Source: Haloplanus litoreus (GTDB lineage: Archaea; Halobacteriota; Halobacteria; Halobacteriales; Haloferacaceae). Taken from it: 64,000 nt of DNA. Of this stretch, positions 9,285 through 17,820 are shown in pieces; position 1 is the stretch's first letter, and each line of letters starts with the position of its first letter. The stretch is from NCBI RefSeq assembly GCF_042677945.1, contig NZ_JBHUDN010000019.1; one strand, written 5' to 3'. The notes below the pieces were generated by a model. The model was given only the letters and a program-made list of their open reading frames with translations. It had not been told where the DNA came from and did not search any database. Both the position numbers and the translations under genes were made by a program.

Positions 9285-9629
9285 TCGCACGGCGACGTGC
9301 GCCCGGGTCGGGACGCTGACGCGGGAAACGAGCCGTCCCCGCGAGCGAGTATCATAACGAACGGTGATTGTGTTCCGGTGATCGGTTCGATCGATCGAGG
9401 GGAACGCGCGCCCGCGACAGGTGGATGGGTGATTCAGCCGGCGTCCGTACCCGTGACCGTCGTGCGGTGACTCGGCGTCGAACGCTTCGTTGAGGACCGC
9501 GACGGGAGGTCGAGCACCTGCGTGTACGGCGTACTCGCCCCGCGCGCGATGGCGGCAACCAGATGCCACGACGGGCGGGAGTAACGATCCCCACGTCGGT
9601 CGTTTTCACACGGCTGGAATCGGCGCGGT
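9285..9629. other. Intergenic stretch without a recognisable gene
   Basis: 345 bases between the PPOX-family gene and the 3' end of the convergent SDR gene. I see no ORF with haloarchaeal protein character on either strand, no tRNA and no clear repeat. Only a short AT-rich segment (ATCATAACGAA near 9350) and a small GATCG-rich palindromic patch (near 9380-9400) stand out. Confidence 0.5.
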
Positions 9630-10361
9630 TCAGTGGGCCGTCCACCCGCCGTCGACGGGGATGTTCGCCCCGGTGAGGTAGGACGCCCCGTCTGAGGCGA
9701 GGAAGACGGCGAGCGGGGCGATCTCCTCCGGCTGTGCCGGGCGGTCCATCGGCGTCTCGTCGCGGACGAAGCTGTAGAACCGGTCGGTTTCGAGGAGGTC
9801 CTCGGTCATCGGCGTCTCGACGAAGCCGGGGCAGATGCTGTTGACGCGGACGCCCGCCGTCGCGTAGTCGACGGCGACCTGTTGGGTGAAGTTCACCACG
9901 CCGCCTTTGGCCGCGGAGTACGAGGCGGCACCCTTGCCACCGACCAAGCCGTAGATGGAGGCGACGTTGACGATGCAGCCGTCCGTCTCCTTCAGGGAGG
10001 GAAGGGCGGCCTTGGTACCGTGCATCACGCCGTCGAGGTCGGTCCGGAGGACGTTCTCCCACTCGTCGAGGCTCATCTCCTCGACGGTGGTTTCGCTCGC
10101 GACGCCCGCGTTGTTCACCATCACGTCGAGTGCTCCGTACTCGTCGACGGTGGCCTCGACGAGCGCTTCGACCTGGTCGTACTCGCGCACGTCGGTCCGG
10201 ACGAACGTACAGTCGAGTTCGTCCGCGACGGCGGTGCCCGACGACTCGGTTCGGTTCGCGATGACGACGTCCGCCCCGGCTTCGACGTAGGCCGTAGCGA
10301 TGGCCCTCCCGATTCCCGATGCGCCGCCCGTGACGATTGCCGTCTTGCCGTCGAGTTGCAT
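9630..10361 (-). CDS. SDR-family oxidoreductase (FabG/PhaB-like)
   Basis: A 243-residue classical short-chain dehydrogenase. It has the NAD(P)-binding motif TGGASGIG (11-18), NNAG (83-86), catalytic Ser135, Tyr148 and Lys152 (Y-SAA-K), and the C-terminal PVDGGW ending. Classical FabG-type enzymes reduce 3-oxoacyl thioesters with NADPH. Its position 1 kb from phaC makes an acetoacetyl-CoA reductase role plausible, but many haloarchaeal SDRs are sugar or steroid-type dehydrogenases, so the substrate is open. Confidence 0.9.
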   Translation of the reverse strand: MQLDGKTAIVTGGASGIGRAIATAYVEAGADVVIANRTESSGTAVADELDCTFVRTDVREYDQVEALVEATVDEYGALDVMVNNAGVASETTVEEMSLDEWENVLRTDLDGVMHGTKAALPSLKETDGCIVNVASIYGLVGGKGAASYSAAKGGVVNFTQQVAVDYATAGVRVNSICPGFVETPMTEDLLETDRFYSFVRDETPMDRPAQPEEIAPLAVFLASDGASYLTGANIPVDGGWTAH

Positions 10362-10461
10362 CCCGCCGACCTACGGCGGCGGTGCGGAAAGCGACGGCGA
10401 TCGTTCTCATTCAGTGACAATTGTGGGTTGGTGTCGCGGCCCGTCGACGGCCGGTTTCGAT

Positions 10462-11279
10462 TCACGCGAACGCCAGCGGACCGAGAACGAGGGTTCGCCC
10501 CGAGGACGTAGGGGGCGAGTTCGTCGCGTTCGACGTAGCCGCGGTTGTAGAGGACACGATGACGCCGAGCGAGAACGCGACGCTCGTGCTCACGCCCGTC
10601 ACGACGAGACCGATAGCGAAGGAGACCTAGGTGCGCTCGAAGCGATCGAAAAAGTGACCGCGGCGCGTCGACGTGTCGACCCGTCCGAGGAGGCGGTCGA
10701 AGAGGTGAAGGCTCCCGAGGAGGAGCGCGACGGCGAAAAGCACCGAGAGGAGGGGACCGAGTCGGGTCGTGATGCCGACCACGAGCGGATCCATCGTCGC
10801 CAGGGCTCGGACGCCGAGGGTCCAGTCGCCGTTCACGGCGCGGATTGGCGGACTGAGCGCCGGGAGCGCCAGGTAGCCGCGCAGCGTCGCGGGGAGGTAT
10901 ATCGAGTGAGTCAACAGGAAGACGAGCAGTCCCATCCTGATCGAGTGCTGGAGGGAGGAGCCCGTTCGCTGGAGGTGATCGAGCGCGCCGACGAACACGA
11001 CGATGGCCGCGGAGCCGAGCCGCGACCCGGCGGTCATCAGGAATGCCTGGGGGCCGAAACGAGGTCGGCGGTGAGAGGCGAGAGCGAGAGCGCGGCGATC
11101 ACGGAGCCGTTACCGAGCGCGGAGAGGTCACCGACGAGCACCTTGGCGAAGACCCGTTCGAGCGCCGGCGCCGCGGCGGCCGTCGCCGCCCCCCGCAACT
11201 GGACGGCGAGGAGGAACAGTCCGATCACCACGACGACGCCGGCGGGGAGCAGATACGAGGTGGGGAGTCGGTCTGACAG
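10462..11279 (-). pseudogene. Degraded Na+/phosphate-symporter-like membrane protein
   Basis: Broken gene for a polytopic membrane protein. Reading on the minus strand, LLPAGVVVVIGLFLLAVQL (from about 11279) continues to TADLVSAP, then a frameshift in a C5 run (plus-strand G's 11049-11053) moves it to QAFLMTAGSRLGSAAIV. A TAG at 10629-10627 sits where VSFAIGLVV would be joined by Trp. A further one-base loss near 10551-10555 precedes LYNRGYVERDEL, and the match ends around 10493 (VLGAN). No proper start codon is seen; CTG occupies the expected position. The pattern resembles haloarchaeal Na/Pi-cotransporter-like proteins (family assignment from memory). The adjacent upstream UspA gene fits the usual transporter-plus-Usp pairing. 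Confidence 0.65.
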
Positions 11280-11340
11280 GGGTTCGGGTCGGCGGTCGGG
11301 AGTCGGTGAGCGAGAACGAGCGGGAGGGAGAACGTGGTGG

Positions 11341-11760
11341 CTACGTCCCGCCGTCGACGACGACCACCTCGCAGACTGCCGACTCGGTGATTTCCCGTCC
11401 GACGCCCGAGAAATGCTCCTCGTGGTCGCCGTGTTCGCCGACGACGATGAGATCCGCGTCCACCTCGTCGGCGTAGTCGAGAATGATCTCGTGGGGAAGA
11501 CCGTGTTGGGTATCGCCCTCGACGTCGACGTCGCTCGCCTCCGCCATCCGCGTGACCTCGTCGACGGTAATGGTAGCGTGGTCCTCCGCGTAGATGGTCG
11601 CCAGTTCCGCCGAGCTGAGCGCCGGGTCGCCGAATCGGCGTTCGTCGACCACACAGATGACGTGGAGCGTCGCGTCCCGTTCCTCGGCGAGTTCGATGGC
11701 CCGAGTGGCCGCCCGCCGTGCGTACTCGCTACCGTCCGTCGCGAGGAGAATCGAGCCCAT
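11341..11760 (-). CDS. Universal stress protein, UspA family
   Basis: A 139-residue Usp domain: MGSILLATDGSEYARRA at the start, and the ATP-binding-type loop GEHGDHEEHFSGVG near the C-terminus. The function is a cytosolic nucleotide-binding stress or regulatory protein. In haloarchaea, Usp genes often sit beside transporter genes; here the transporter downstream is decayed. The start at 11760 follows GTTAAATG by about 25 bases, supporting leaderless expression. Confidence 0.92.
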   Translation of the reverse strand: MGSILLATDGSEYARRAATRAIELAEERDATLHVICVVDERRFGDPALSSAELATIYAEDHATITVDEVTRMAEASDVDVEGDTQHGLPHEIILDYADEVDADLIVVGEHGDHEEHFSGVGREITESAVCEVVVVDGGT

Positions 11761-11902
11761 GGGCCCCCTACGGCGTGGTATCATTTAACTGTCAGCATCG
11801 TTCCCAGTTCGAGGGAGCACCCCCCAGACGGCCTGTGCTCCGTCAGTTCCGGCCGTCACTGCCCCCGTGGTCGGCGTCGGCCGGTAGTTACAACGATTCG
11901 CA

Positions 11903-13660
11903 TCAGTCCCCGAAGGCGGAACGAAGGTCGTCGAGCGACCGCGTGTTCAGGACGTCGGACGCGTCACACCACCCGCGGCGCGCCTGTGCGACGCCCAGGT
12001 GGAGGAAGTCGAGTTCGCCGGTGGTGTGGGCGTCGGTCGAGACGACGAAATCGGCGGTGTCGCGATACTCCGCGACTGCCTGCCAGTCGAGGTCGAGCCG
12101 TCTCGGCTGGGCGTTGATCTCGACGGCAACCCCCTCTTCGGCGGCAGTTCCCAGCACGGCGTCCAGGTTCAGATCGAGGGGGTCGCGTTCCGTGAGCAAC
12201 CGGCCGGTCGGATGGGCCAACACGTCGACCGGCGCCTCCCGGAGCGCCCGAACGACCCGCTCGGTCGGCTCGTCGGGGCGACTGTGCAGGCCCGCGACCA
12301 CCAGGTCACACCGGTCACACCAGTCGTCGGGGACGCCGAGTCCCGACTCGGTGATTTCGGTTTCGATACCCTGGAGGATCGTCACCGAAATCTCGTCGTC
12401 GGCGTTCACGTCCTCGACGTCGGCTCGCTGAGCGTCGAACGCGTCGGCGTCGAGCGTGCTCGGAATGGGCGCCTCGGGACCGTGGTCGGTAACGAGGAGA
12501 TACTCCAGTCCGTGTTCGTCGGCGGCGACCGCCATCTCGCGAACGGAGTGTGACCCGTCTGAGTAGTCGGTGTGACACTGCAGGTCACCCCGCACGTCGT
12601 CGGTCGCGACCAGGTCGGGAAGGTCGTTCGCCGCGGCCGCGTCGATCTCGCCGGTATCCTCGCGGAGTTCCGGCGGGATCCAGGCGAGATCCAGCGCCGC
12701 GTAGACGGCTTCCTCGGTGTCGCCCGCGATGCGCTCGCCGGCCCGCTGACCGTCGTCGCCACCGGTTTCCCGGGGCGTCTCCGACGCCTCGCGTCGCGCC
12801 TCGCCCACGTCGAACAGTCCGTACTCGTTGAGTTTCCAGTCGCGGTCGATCGCCCGGTTTCGGAGCGCGATGTTGTGGGCTTTCGACCCCGTGAAGTAGA
12901 CGAGTGCGGCCCCGTACTCCTCGTCGGCGACGATTCGGAGGTCGATCCGGAGGTCGTCGCCGACGAGCACCGACGCACCCGTCTCACCGCGGGAGAACAC
13001 CTGCGAGACGTCCCCGTGTGTGCAGAAGGTCTCCATGGCGGCCTCGGGATCGGTCGCGGTGGCCAGTACGTCGACGTCGCCGACGGTCGGTCGCCGCCGC
13101 CGGAACGAGCCGACGGTATCGACCCGGTCGAAGGCGTCGGATTCGTCGAGTCGCCGCTCGACGTCCCGTGCGATTGGGAACGCGTGACCGAGAAGCATTC
13201 GCTCCTGGCCACGTTTCGCGCGCTCGATGTTGTCGAGGATGTTCGCCTGTGACTTCTCGCCGAACCCGTCGAGTTCGGCGATGCGGCCCGCCTCGGCGGC
13301 GCGTTCGAGGTCTTCGAGGGTCCGGACGTCGAGGTCCAGATACAGGCGCTTCGCCGTCTTCGGCCCGACGCCCTGAACGCTGGTGATCGCCTCGATATCG
13401 ATGGGGAGGTCCGTACGAAGCTCCCGGTAGTACGACATCTCCCCCGTGTCGAGGTAGTCGGCAATCTTCTCCGCGATGGATTCGCCCACGCCCTCGATCT
13501 CTTGCAGATCCCCGCGGTCGTACACGTCCTCGATCGGTTCGGAGAGCGATTCGACGTTTCGCGCGGCGGTCCGATAGGCGCGCGGTTTGTACTCCACCTC
13601 CCGGATTGCGAGGAAGTCGGCGATCTCGCGGAGTCGCTCGGCGACCGCCCGGTTCTTCAT
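11903..13660 (-). CDS. polX: DNA polymerase X / 3'-5' exonuclease, PHP-type
   Basis: A 585-residue family X polymerase of the bacterial/archaeal type used in DNA repair gap filling. An N-terminal HhH region (about 1-120, with EIEGVGESIAEKIA and SVQGVGPKTAKRL) precedes the polymerase core with the metal-binding carboxylates in GDVDVLATA. The C-terminal PHP phosphoesterase domain starts near DLQCHTDYSDG and carries further His/Asp ligands (TDHG, AGLHSR, HPTGR, STDAH) that give 3'-5' exonuclease activity. Length matches the family. CTTACTTACTA upstream places the ATG at a leaderless start. Confidence 0.95.
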   Translation of the reverse strand: MKNRAVAERLREIADFLAIREVEYKPRAYRTAARNVESLSEPIEDVYDRGDLQEIEGVGESIAEKIADYLDTGEMSYYRELRTDLPIDIEAITSVQGVGPKTAKRLYLDLDVRTLEDLERAAEAGRIAELDGFGEKSQANILDNIERAKRGQERMLLGHAFPIARDVERRLDESDAFDRVDTVGSFRRRRPTVGDVDVLATATDPEAAMETFCTHGDVSQVFSRGETGASVLVGDDLRIDLRIVADEEYGAALVYFTGSKAHNIALRNRAIDRDWKLNEYGLFDVGEARREASETPRETGGDDGQRAGERIAGDTEEAVYAALDLAWIPPELREDTGEIDAAAANDLPDLVATDDVRGDLQCHTDYSDGSHSVREMAVAADEHGLEYLLVTDHGPEAPIPSTLDADAFDAQRADVEDVNADDEISVTILQGIETEITESGLGVPDDWCDRCDLVVAGLHSRPDEPTERVVRALREAPVDVLAHPTGRLLTERDPLDLNLDAVLGTAAEEGVAVEINAQPRRLDLDWQAVAEYRDTADFVVSTDAHTTGELDFLHLGVAQARRGWCDASDVLNTRSLDDLRSAFGD

Positions 13661-13915
13661 CCCGTGTGGGTAGTGTCGGGAGTAGTAAGTAAGTTCACAC
13701 GATTGCGGCCGCGAGCCGACGGGAAATGCGGCGGCGCGAACCCCGGAAACTACCCCGAGAATTTATGTGAACACTCAAACATTCGTAGGCGTGTGGGAGA
13801 TTTACACATAGTGGCGTGTGAACATGCGACGAAATAACTGTCAGCGGGACGTCGGCGGCCGGGGCGTTCCCGGCGAACCGGTCGTCGAGAACCGCACGAA
13901 CCGGGGAATCGTGTC
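13661..13915. promoter_or_regulatory. Divergent polX / pntA promoter region
   Basis: 255 bases with two GTGTGAAC-like copies (near 13766 and 13815), several AT-rich TATA candidates (GAATTTATG at 13759, AGATTTACAC at 13799, GAAATAACT at 13830) and no gene. The pntA ATG lies more than 75 bases beyond the last clear TATA box, so pntA probably has a 5' untranslated leader, unlike most genes here. A regulator could bind the GTGTGAAC repeats; that is inference. Confidence 0.4.
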
Positions 13916-15106
13916 ATGATCGTTGGCGTACCGAGCGAGACGGCGGCGGGGGAGACGCGAGTCGCTCTCGTGCCGCCGGTGACGAAGAAGCTGGTGGACC
14001 GTGGCGTCGACGTCTGCGTCGAGAGCGGCGCTGGCGAGGGATCGGACTGGGCCGACGCGGCCTACGAGGATGTCGGCTGTACGGTCGTCGACGACCGGGC
14101 CGAGGTGTTCGAGCGCGCGGACGTGATCTGTCAGGTCCGAGGACTGGCCGCGAACGCCGACGAACCGATGGACCCGTACCGCGAAGGGCAGGTGGTCGTC
14201 GGAACGCTCGGCCCGTACGACCTCGACGCATGGGACGAACTCGCCGACCGCCGCGTGAGCGCGTTCGCACTCGAACTCATGCCGCGGATCAGCCGCGCCC
14301 AGAGTATGGACGTGCTGTCCTCGATGGCGAGTATCGGCGGTTACAAGGCGACGCTGGTGGCGGCCGAGCAGTTGCCGAAGCTGTTCCCCCTAGAGATGAC
14401 CGCCGCCGGCACCGTCCGCCCCGCGGAGGTGTTCGTCATCGGTGCGGGCGTCGCCGGTCTGAAGGCCATCGCGACGGCCGAACGTCTCGGGGCCTCGGTC
14501 CGGGCCTACGACATCCGACTCGAAGTGAAACAGGAGGTGGAGAGTCTGGGCGCTGACTTCGTCGAACTCGACCTCGAGACGGAGGAATCGGGCGACGAGG
14601 AGGGATACGCTCGGGAGATGGACGAGGAGTTCTACCGCCAGCAACGCAAGGAGATGAGCCGGGTGGTCCCGGAGTCGGACGTAGTGATCACGACGGCGGC
14701 CATCCCCGGACGGCCGGCCCCCGAACTCGTCAGCACCGAGATGATCGAGGAGATGGCCGACGGCTCGATCATCGTCGACCTGGCGGCCGCGGACGGCGGC
14801 AACTGCGAACCCACCCGGGCCGACGAGACGATCACCCACGAGGGGGTGACCATCTTCGGACCGACCAACCTCCCGGCGACGGTGGCCCAGACGGCGAGTC
14901 AGCTGTTCGCCAACAACCTGTACAACTTCCTCGATCATCTGCTCGCGGACGGCGAGCTCGACGTCGACACGGACGACGAGATCGTCGACTCGACGCTACT
15001 CACACACGATGGCACGATACGACGACCCCACGAGAACGGCGGCGGTGGCGACGACGACGAAGACGAGACGGAGGACGAGCCAGCGGAGGGGAAGACCGAT
15101 GCGTGA
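13916..15106 (+). CDS. pntAA: NAD(P)+ transhydrogenase alpha subunit, NAD(H)-binding part
   Basis: A 396-residue soluble domain I of proton-translocating transhydrogenase. It binds NAD(H) and exchanges hydride with NADP(H) bound by PntB. The alanine dehydrogenase/PNT N-terminal domain begins MIVGVPSETAAGETRVALVP. The Rossmann motif FVIGAGVAGLKAIATA lies near residue 180. The C-terminal about 45 residues are an acidic linker. It is the first gene of a three-gene operon with 12 and 3 bases between genes. Confidence 0.95.
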   Translation: MIVGVPSETAAGETRVALVPPVTKKLVDRGVDVCVESGAGEGSDWADAAYEDVGCTVVDDRAEVFERADVICQVRGLAANADEPMDPYREGQVVVGTLGPYDLDAWDELADRRVSAFALELMPRISRAQSMDVLSSMASIGGYKATLVAAEQLPKLFPLEMTAAGTVRPAEVFVIGAGVAGLKAIATAERLGASVRAYDIRLEVKQEVESLGADFVELDLETEESGDEEGYAREMDEEFYRQQRKEMSRVVPESDVVITTAAIPGRPAPELVSTEMIEEMADGSIIVDLAAADGGNCEPTRADETITHEGVTIFGPTNLPATVAQTASQLFANNLYNFLDHLLADGELDVDTDDEIVDSTLLTHDGTIRRPHENGGGGDDDEDETEDEPAEGKTDA

Positions 15107-15118
15107 GCGGAGGGCACC

Positions 15119-15445
15119 ATGACCGACCCGGCGACGTTCGTGCTGGCCACCGACGGTGCCTCGGTGTTCGTCCGGAACCTGACGCTGTTCGTGCTGGCCG
15201 CGTTCGTCGGCTACGAGATCATCACCAAGATCCCGACGAACCTCCACACGCCGCTGATGTCGGGAGCCAACGCCATCTCGGGGATCACGCTCATCGGATC
15301 GGTCGTCGTGGCCGGGTCCGGGGAGACGTTGTACGCGACGGTACTCGGATTCCTGGCGGTAGTCATGGCGACGGTCAACGTCGTCGGCGGCTACCTCGTG
15401 ACCAACAGCATGCTCGATCAGTTCCGCAGCGGAGGGAGGGACTGA
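15119..15445 (+). CDS. pntAB: NAD(P)+ transhydrogenase alpha subunit, membrane part
   Basis: A 108-residue membrane protein with three hydrophobic segments. It supplies the alpha-subunit transmembrane helices of the transhydrogenase proton channel. The segment HTPLMSGANAISGI is the conserved signature of this subunit. A purine-rich GGAGGG four bases before the ATG may be a Shine-Dalgarno site, unusual in this window and fitting an internal operon gene. Confidence 0.93.
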   Translation: MTDPATFVLATDGASVFVRNLTLFVLAAFVGYEIITKIPTNLHTPLMSGANAISGITLIGSVVVAGSGETLYATVLGFLAVVMATVNVVGGYLVTNSMLDQFRSGGRD

Positions 15446-15448
15446 GCC

Positions 15449-16885
15449 ATGGCCGCCATTCTCGACCTCCCCGAGGCGGCGCTCGCGTTCGTCTACCTCG
15501 TCGCCGGCGTCATGTTCATCCAGGGCCTCCGCGACATGACCCACCCGCGGACGGCGCCGCGGGGGAACCTCATCTCCGCCGGCGGGATGGCACTCGCCGT
15601 GGGGGTGACGGTACTGGTGACCAACATCCTCACACCCGTGTTGTTGTTCGCCGGGTTGCTCGTCGGCGGGGCGGTGGGCGTCTGGCTGGCGGTGACGGTG
15701 GAGACGACGGAGATGCCCCAACTCGTCGGCCTGTTCAACGGGTTCGGCGGCGGAGCGTCCGCCTTGGTCGCCGGCGCCGAAGTGATCGACATGTTCGGCA
15801 CCGGAAGCTTCGGGGTGGGCGTGACGGCGACGGCCTCGCTGGCGGGCATCATCGGTGCCGTCACCTTCTGGGGAAGCGTGGTGGCCGCCGGCAAACTCCA
15901 CGGCGTGATCGACGACTCGGCGGTCCGATACGATGGCGAACAGATCGCCAAGGCCGCGTTCCTGATCGTCGCCGTCCTCGCCGGCCTCCACCTCACACTT
16001 CGCCCGCCGCTGCTCGGCTCGGTACCCCTCGCCGAGTGGGTTCCCTCGTACTGGGTCCTGATCGTCGCCGCGTCGATCCTCGGAGTGTTGCTGGTGATCC
16101 CCATCGGCGGCGCCGACATGCCCGTCGTCATCGCACTGCTCAACTCCTACTCGGGGCTGGCGGCCGCCACGACCGGATTCGTCCTCAGCAACTCGGTGTT
16201 GATCATCGCGGGGACGCTCGTCGGCGCCTCGGGGCTGATCCTCACCATCATCATGTGTGAGTCGATGAACCGGTCGCTGGCGAACGTCTTCTTCGGCGGG
16301 ATCGGCGAGAGCGGCGACGACGGCGAGGAGATGGAGGACATCTACGAGGGGCAGATCACCACCACCTCCGCGGAGGAGGTGGAGATGATCCTCGACGTCG
16401 CCGACCGGGTGGTGATCGTCCCCGGCTACGGGATGGCCGTCGCCCAGGCTCAGCACGCCGTCGCGGAGCTAGCCGAACTCCTCGCCGAGAACGGTATCGA
16501 CGTGGAGTTCGGCATCCACCCCGTCGCGGGCCGGATGCCCGGGCACATGAACGTCCTCCTCGCGGAGGCCGACGTTCCCTACGAGAAACTGCGTGATCTG
16601 GAGGAGATCAACCCGACCTTCTCCCAGACGGACGTGGTCATCGTCATCGGTGCCAACGACGTGGTGAATCCATCGGCCAACACGGCCGACTCCGGTCCCA
16701 TCGCCGGCATGCCGGTCCTCAACGTCGGCGAGGCCCGGACGGTCATCGTCAACAAGCGGAGCCTCAGTCCCGGGTTCTCCGGGGTCCCCAACCCACTGTT
16801 CGCCCAGGACAACACGAACATGCTCTTTGGCGACGCCAAGGAGTCGATGCAGGAACTGCTGAACGTCTACAAGGAGAACCACTGA
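15449..16885 (+). CDS. pntB: NAD(P)+ transhydrogenase beta subunit
   Basis: A 478-residue protein. About 270 residues of membrane helices (proton channel, including GFGGGASALVAGAE and HGVIDDSAVRYDG) are followed by the NADP(H)-binding domain III with VIVPGYGMAVAQAQ, HPVAGRMPGHMNVLLAEA, GANDVVNP and the final NKRSLSPGFSG loop. With PntAA and PntAB it drives NADPH formation from NADH using the proton gradient. GGAGGGAGGG upstream is a possible ribosome-binding site. Confidence 0.96.
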   Translation: MAAILDLPEAALAFVYLVAGVMFIQGLRDMTHPRTAPRGNLISAGGMALAVGVTVLVTNILTPVLLFAGLLVGGAVGVWLAVTVETTEMPQLVGLFNGFGGGASALVAGAEVIDMFGTGSFGVGVTATASLAGIIGAVTFWGSVVAAGKLHGVIDDSAVRYDGEQIAKAAFLIVAVLAGLHLTLRPPLLGSVPLAEWVPSYWVLIVAASILGVLLVIPIGGADMPVVIALLNSYSGLAAATTGFVLSNSVLIIAGTLVGASGLILTIIMCESMNRSLANVFFGGIGESGDDGEEMEDIYEGQITTTSAEEVEMILDVADRVVIVPGYGMAVAQAQHAVAELAELLAENGIDVEFGIHPVAGRMPGHMNVLLAEADVPYEKLRDLEEINPTFSQTDVVIVIGANDVVNPSANTADSGPIAGMPVLNVGEARTVIVNKRSLSPGFSGVPNPLFAQDNTNMLFGDAKESMQELLNVYKENH

Positions 16886-16950
16886 CGGCGACGGGGCGGT
16901 TCGCGACCGATCCCGTCGCACCCCTCCGACGAAACCTTTATCACCCACAG

Positions 16951-16965
16951 TGGCAATTGTTGCCA
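16951..16965. promoter_or_regulatory. Perfect inverted repeat at a promoter
   Basis: TGGCAA-TTG-TTGCCA, a perfect 6-bp inverted repeat with a 3-bp spacer. It ends one base before the ATG at 16967 and lies just after the TATA-like CCTTTATC (16935-16942). A protein bound here would cover the transcription start, so it looks like a repressor operator for the small gene downstream. The cognate regulator is unknown. Confidence 0.5.
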
Positions 16966-16966
16966 T

Positions 16967-17179
16967 ATGACACGTACCGTCGACGCGGAATACGACGTGA
17001 ACCGAACCGACACCGTGCCCGAGAGCGCACGAGTGCGTCATTTCGACGAACTCGACGACTCGGCACAGAAGTATCTCGTTCACGTCTCCGAGGGGGTATC
17101 CCCCCGGGATCCGTCCAACCTCTCGGGGTTGAACAAGGGCGACGTCGTCGTGTTCACCGACTACTACCACGTCCAGTAG
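16967..17179 (+). CDS. Small conserved-looking haloarchaeal protein
   Basis: A 70-residue acidic protein ending GDVVVFTDYYHVQ. The composition (Asp-rich, few Lys) matches genuine haloarchaeal proteins. The segment LDDSAQKYLVHVSEG...PSNLSGLNKGDVVVF suggests a small alpha/beta domain. A TATA box 28 bases upstream gives a leaderless start. No function is recognised. A perfect palindrome at its promoter suggests specific regulation. Confidence 0.7.
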   Translation: MTRTVDAEYDVNRTDTVPESARVRHFDELDDSAQKYLVHVSEGVSPRDPSNLSGLNKGDVVVFTDYYHVQ

Positions 17180-17231
17180 CGGCCGGGTCACGGATCGAAG
17201 CCGTTTTGCCCAGTCCGGCGATACCTCGTCT

Positions 17232-17639
17232 ATGGACAGCGGTGGGACGATGACGCTCGCGTTCGAACTCGAGGCGCTGAAAGCGCTCGCCGACCCGAAC
17301 GCGGTGTTCGACGACGCCCGACAGTGGACCGAGTACGTGGGCGTCCTCAGCGATCAGCCGACGTACGTCGTCACCAACTTCACGCGCAAGCGGCGCATCC
17401 GCCAGGACTTCTTCTCGGGACCGCGCGGCGTCCGCGAGAGCCTCGACAACGTGGCCGACCAGTTCGAGACGGACCGGCACGTCTTCATCGGTACGACCGA
17501 CGAGGACCGGGCCGCGGCCGAGGAGCGAGACTGGGAGTACCTCGACGTCGAGGAGGCTGCCGAGTTCGCCGAGTGGGACCTGGGTGCGGCCGAGGAAGCG
17601 GACCCGTTCGAGGGAGAGACACGGGACGACTGGCCCTGA
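17232..17639 (+). CDS. Conserved haloarchaeal protein, DUF7124-like
   Basis: A 135-residue acidic protein: MTLAFELEALKALADPNAVF, then YVVTNFTRKRRIRQDFFSGP and RHVFIGTTDEDRAAAEE. It resembles a haloarchaeal family I know as DUF7124, of unknown function. Translation could begin at 17232 or at an in-frame ATG at 17250. It shares orientation with the gene before it (52-base gap). Confidence 0.72.
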   Translation: MDSGGTMTLAFELEALKALADPNAVFDDARQWTEYVGVLSDQPTYVVTNFTRKRRIRQDFFSGPRGVRESLDNVADQFETDRHVFIGTTDEDRAAAEERDWEYLDVEEAAEFAEWDLGAAEEADPFEGETRDDWP

Positions 17640-17820
17640 GACGGACTGTCGTCAGTCGGCCCCGTCCGTCGACGACGGCGGCGGGGACGGCCGGGACACA
17701 GTTACGACCGTCCGTACGAGTGGACGGACCGCCAACGGCGCACCCGGATTTGTCCACGGGACGCAACTCTCACCGGTCGGACCGAAAGCCATAATCGCGG
17801 CGCGACCCTGCCGATAGTCG

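Noticed and set aside
11037..11654. A 205-codon frame taken as an intact membrane protein
   Set aside because: Its first 125 codons are antisense-like shadow of the UspA region in another frame; only the last 80 match the decayed symporter-like gene.
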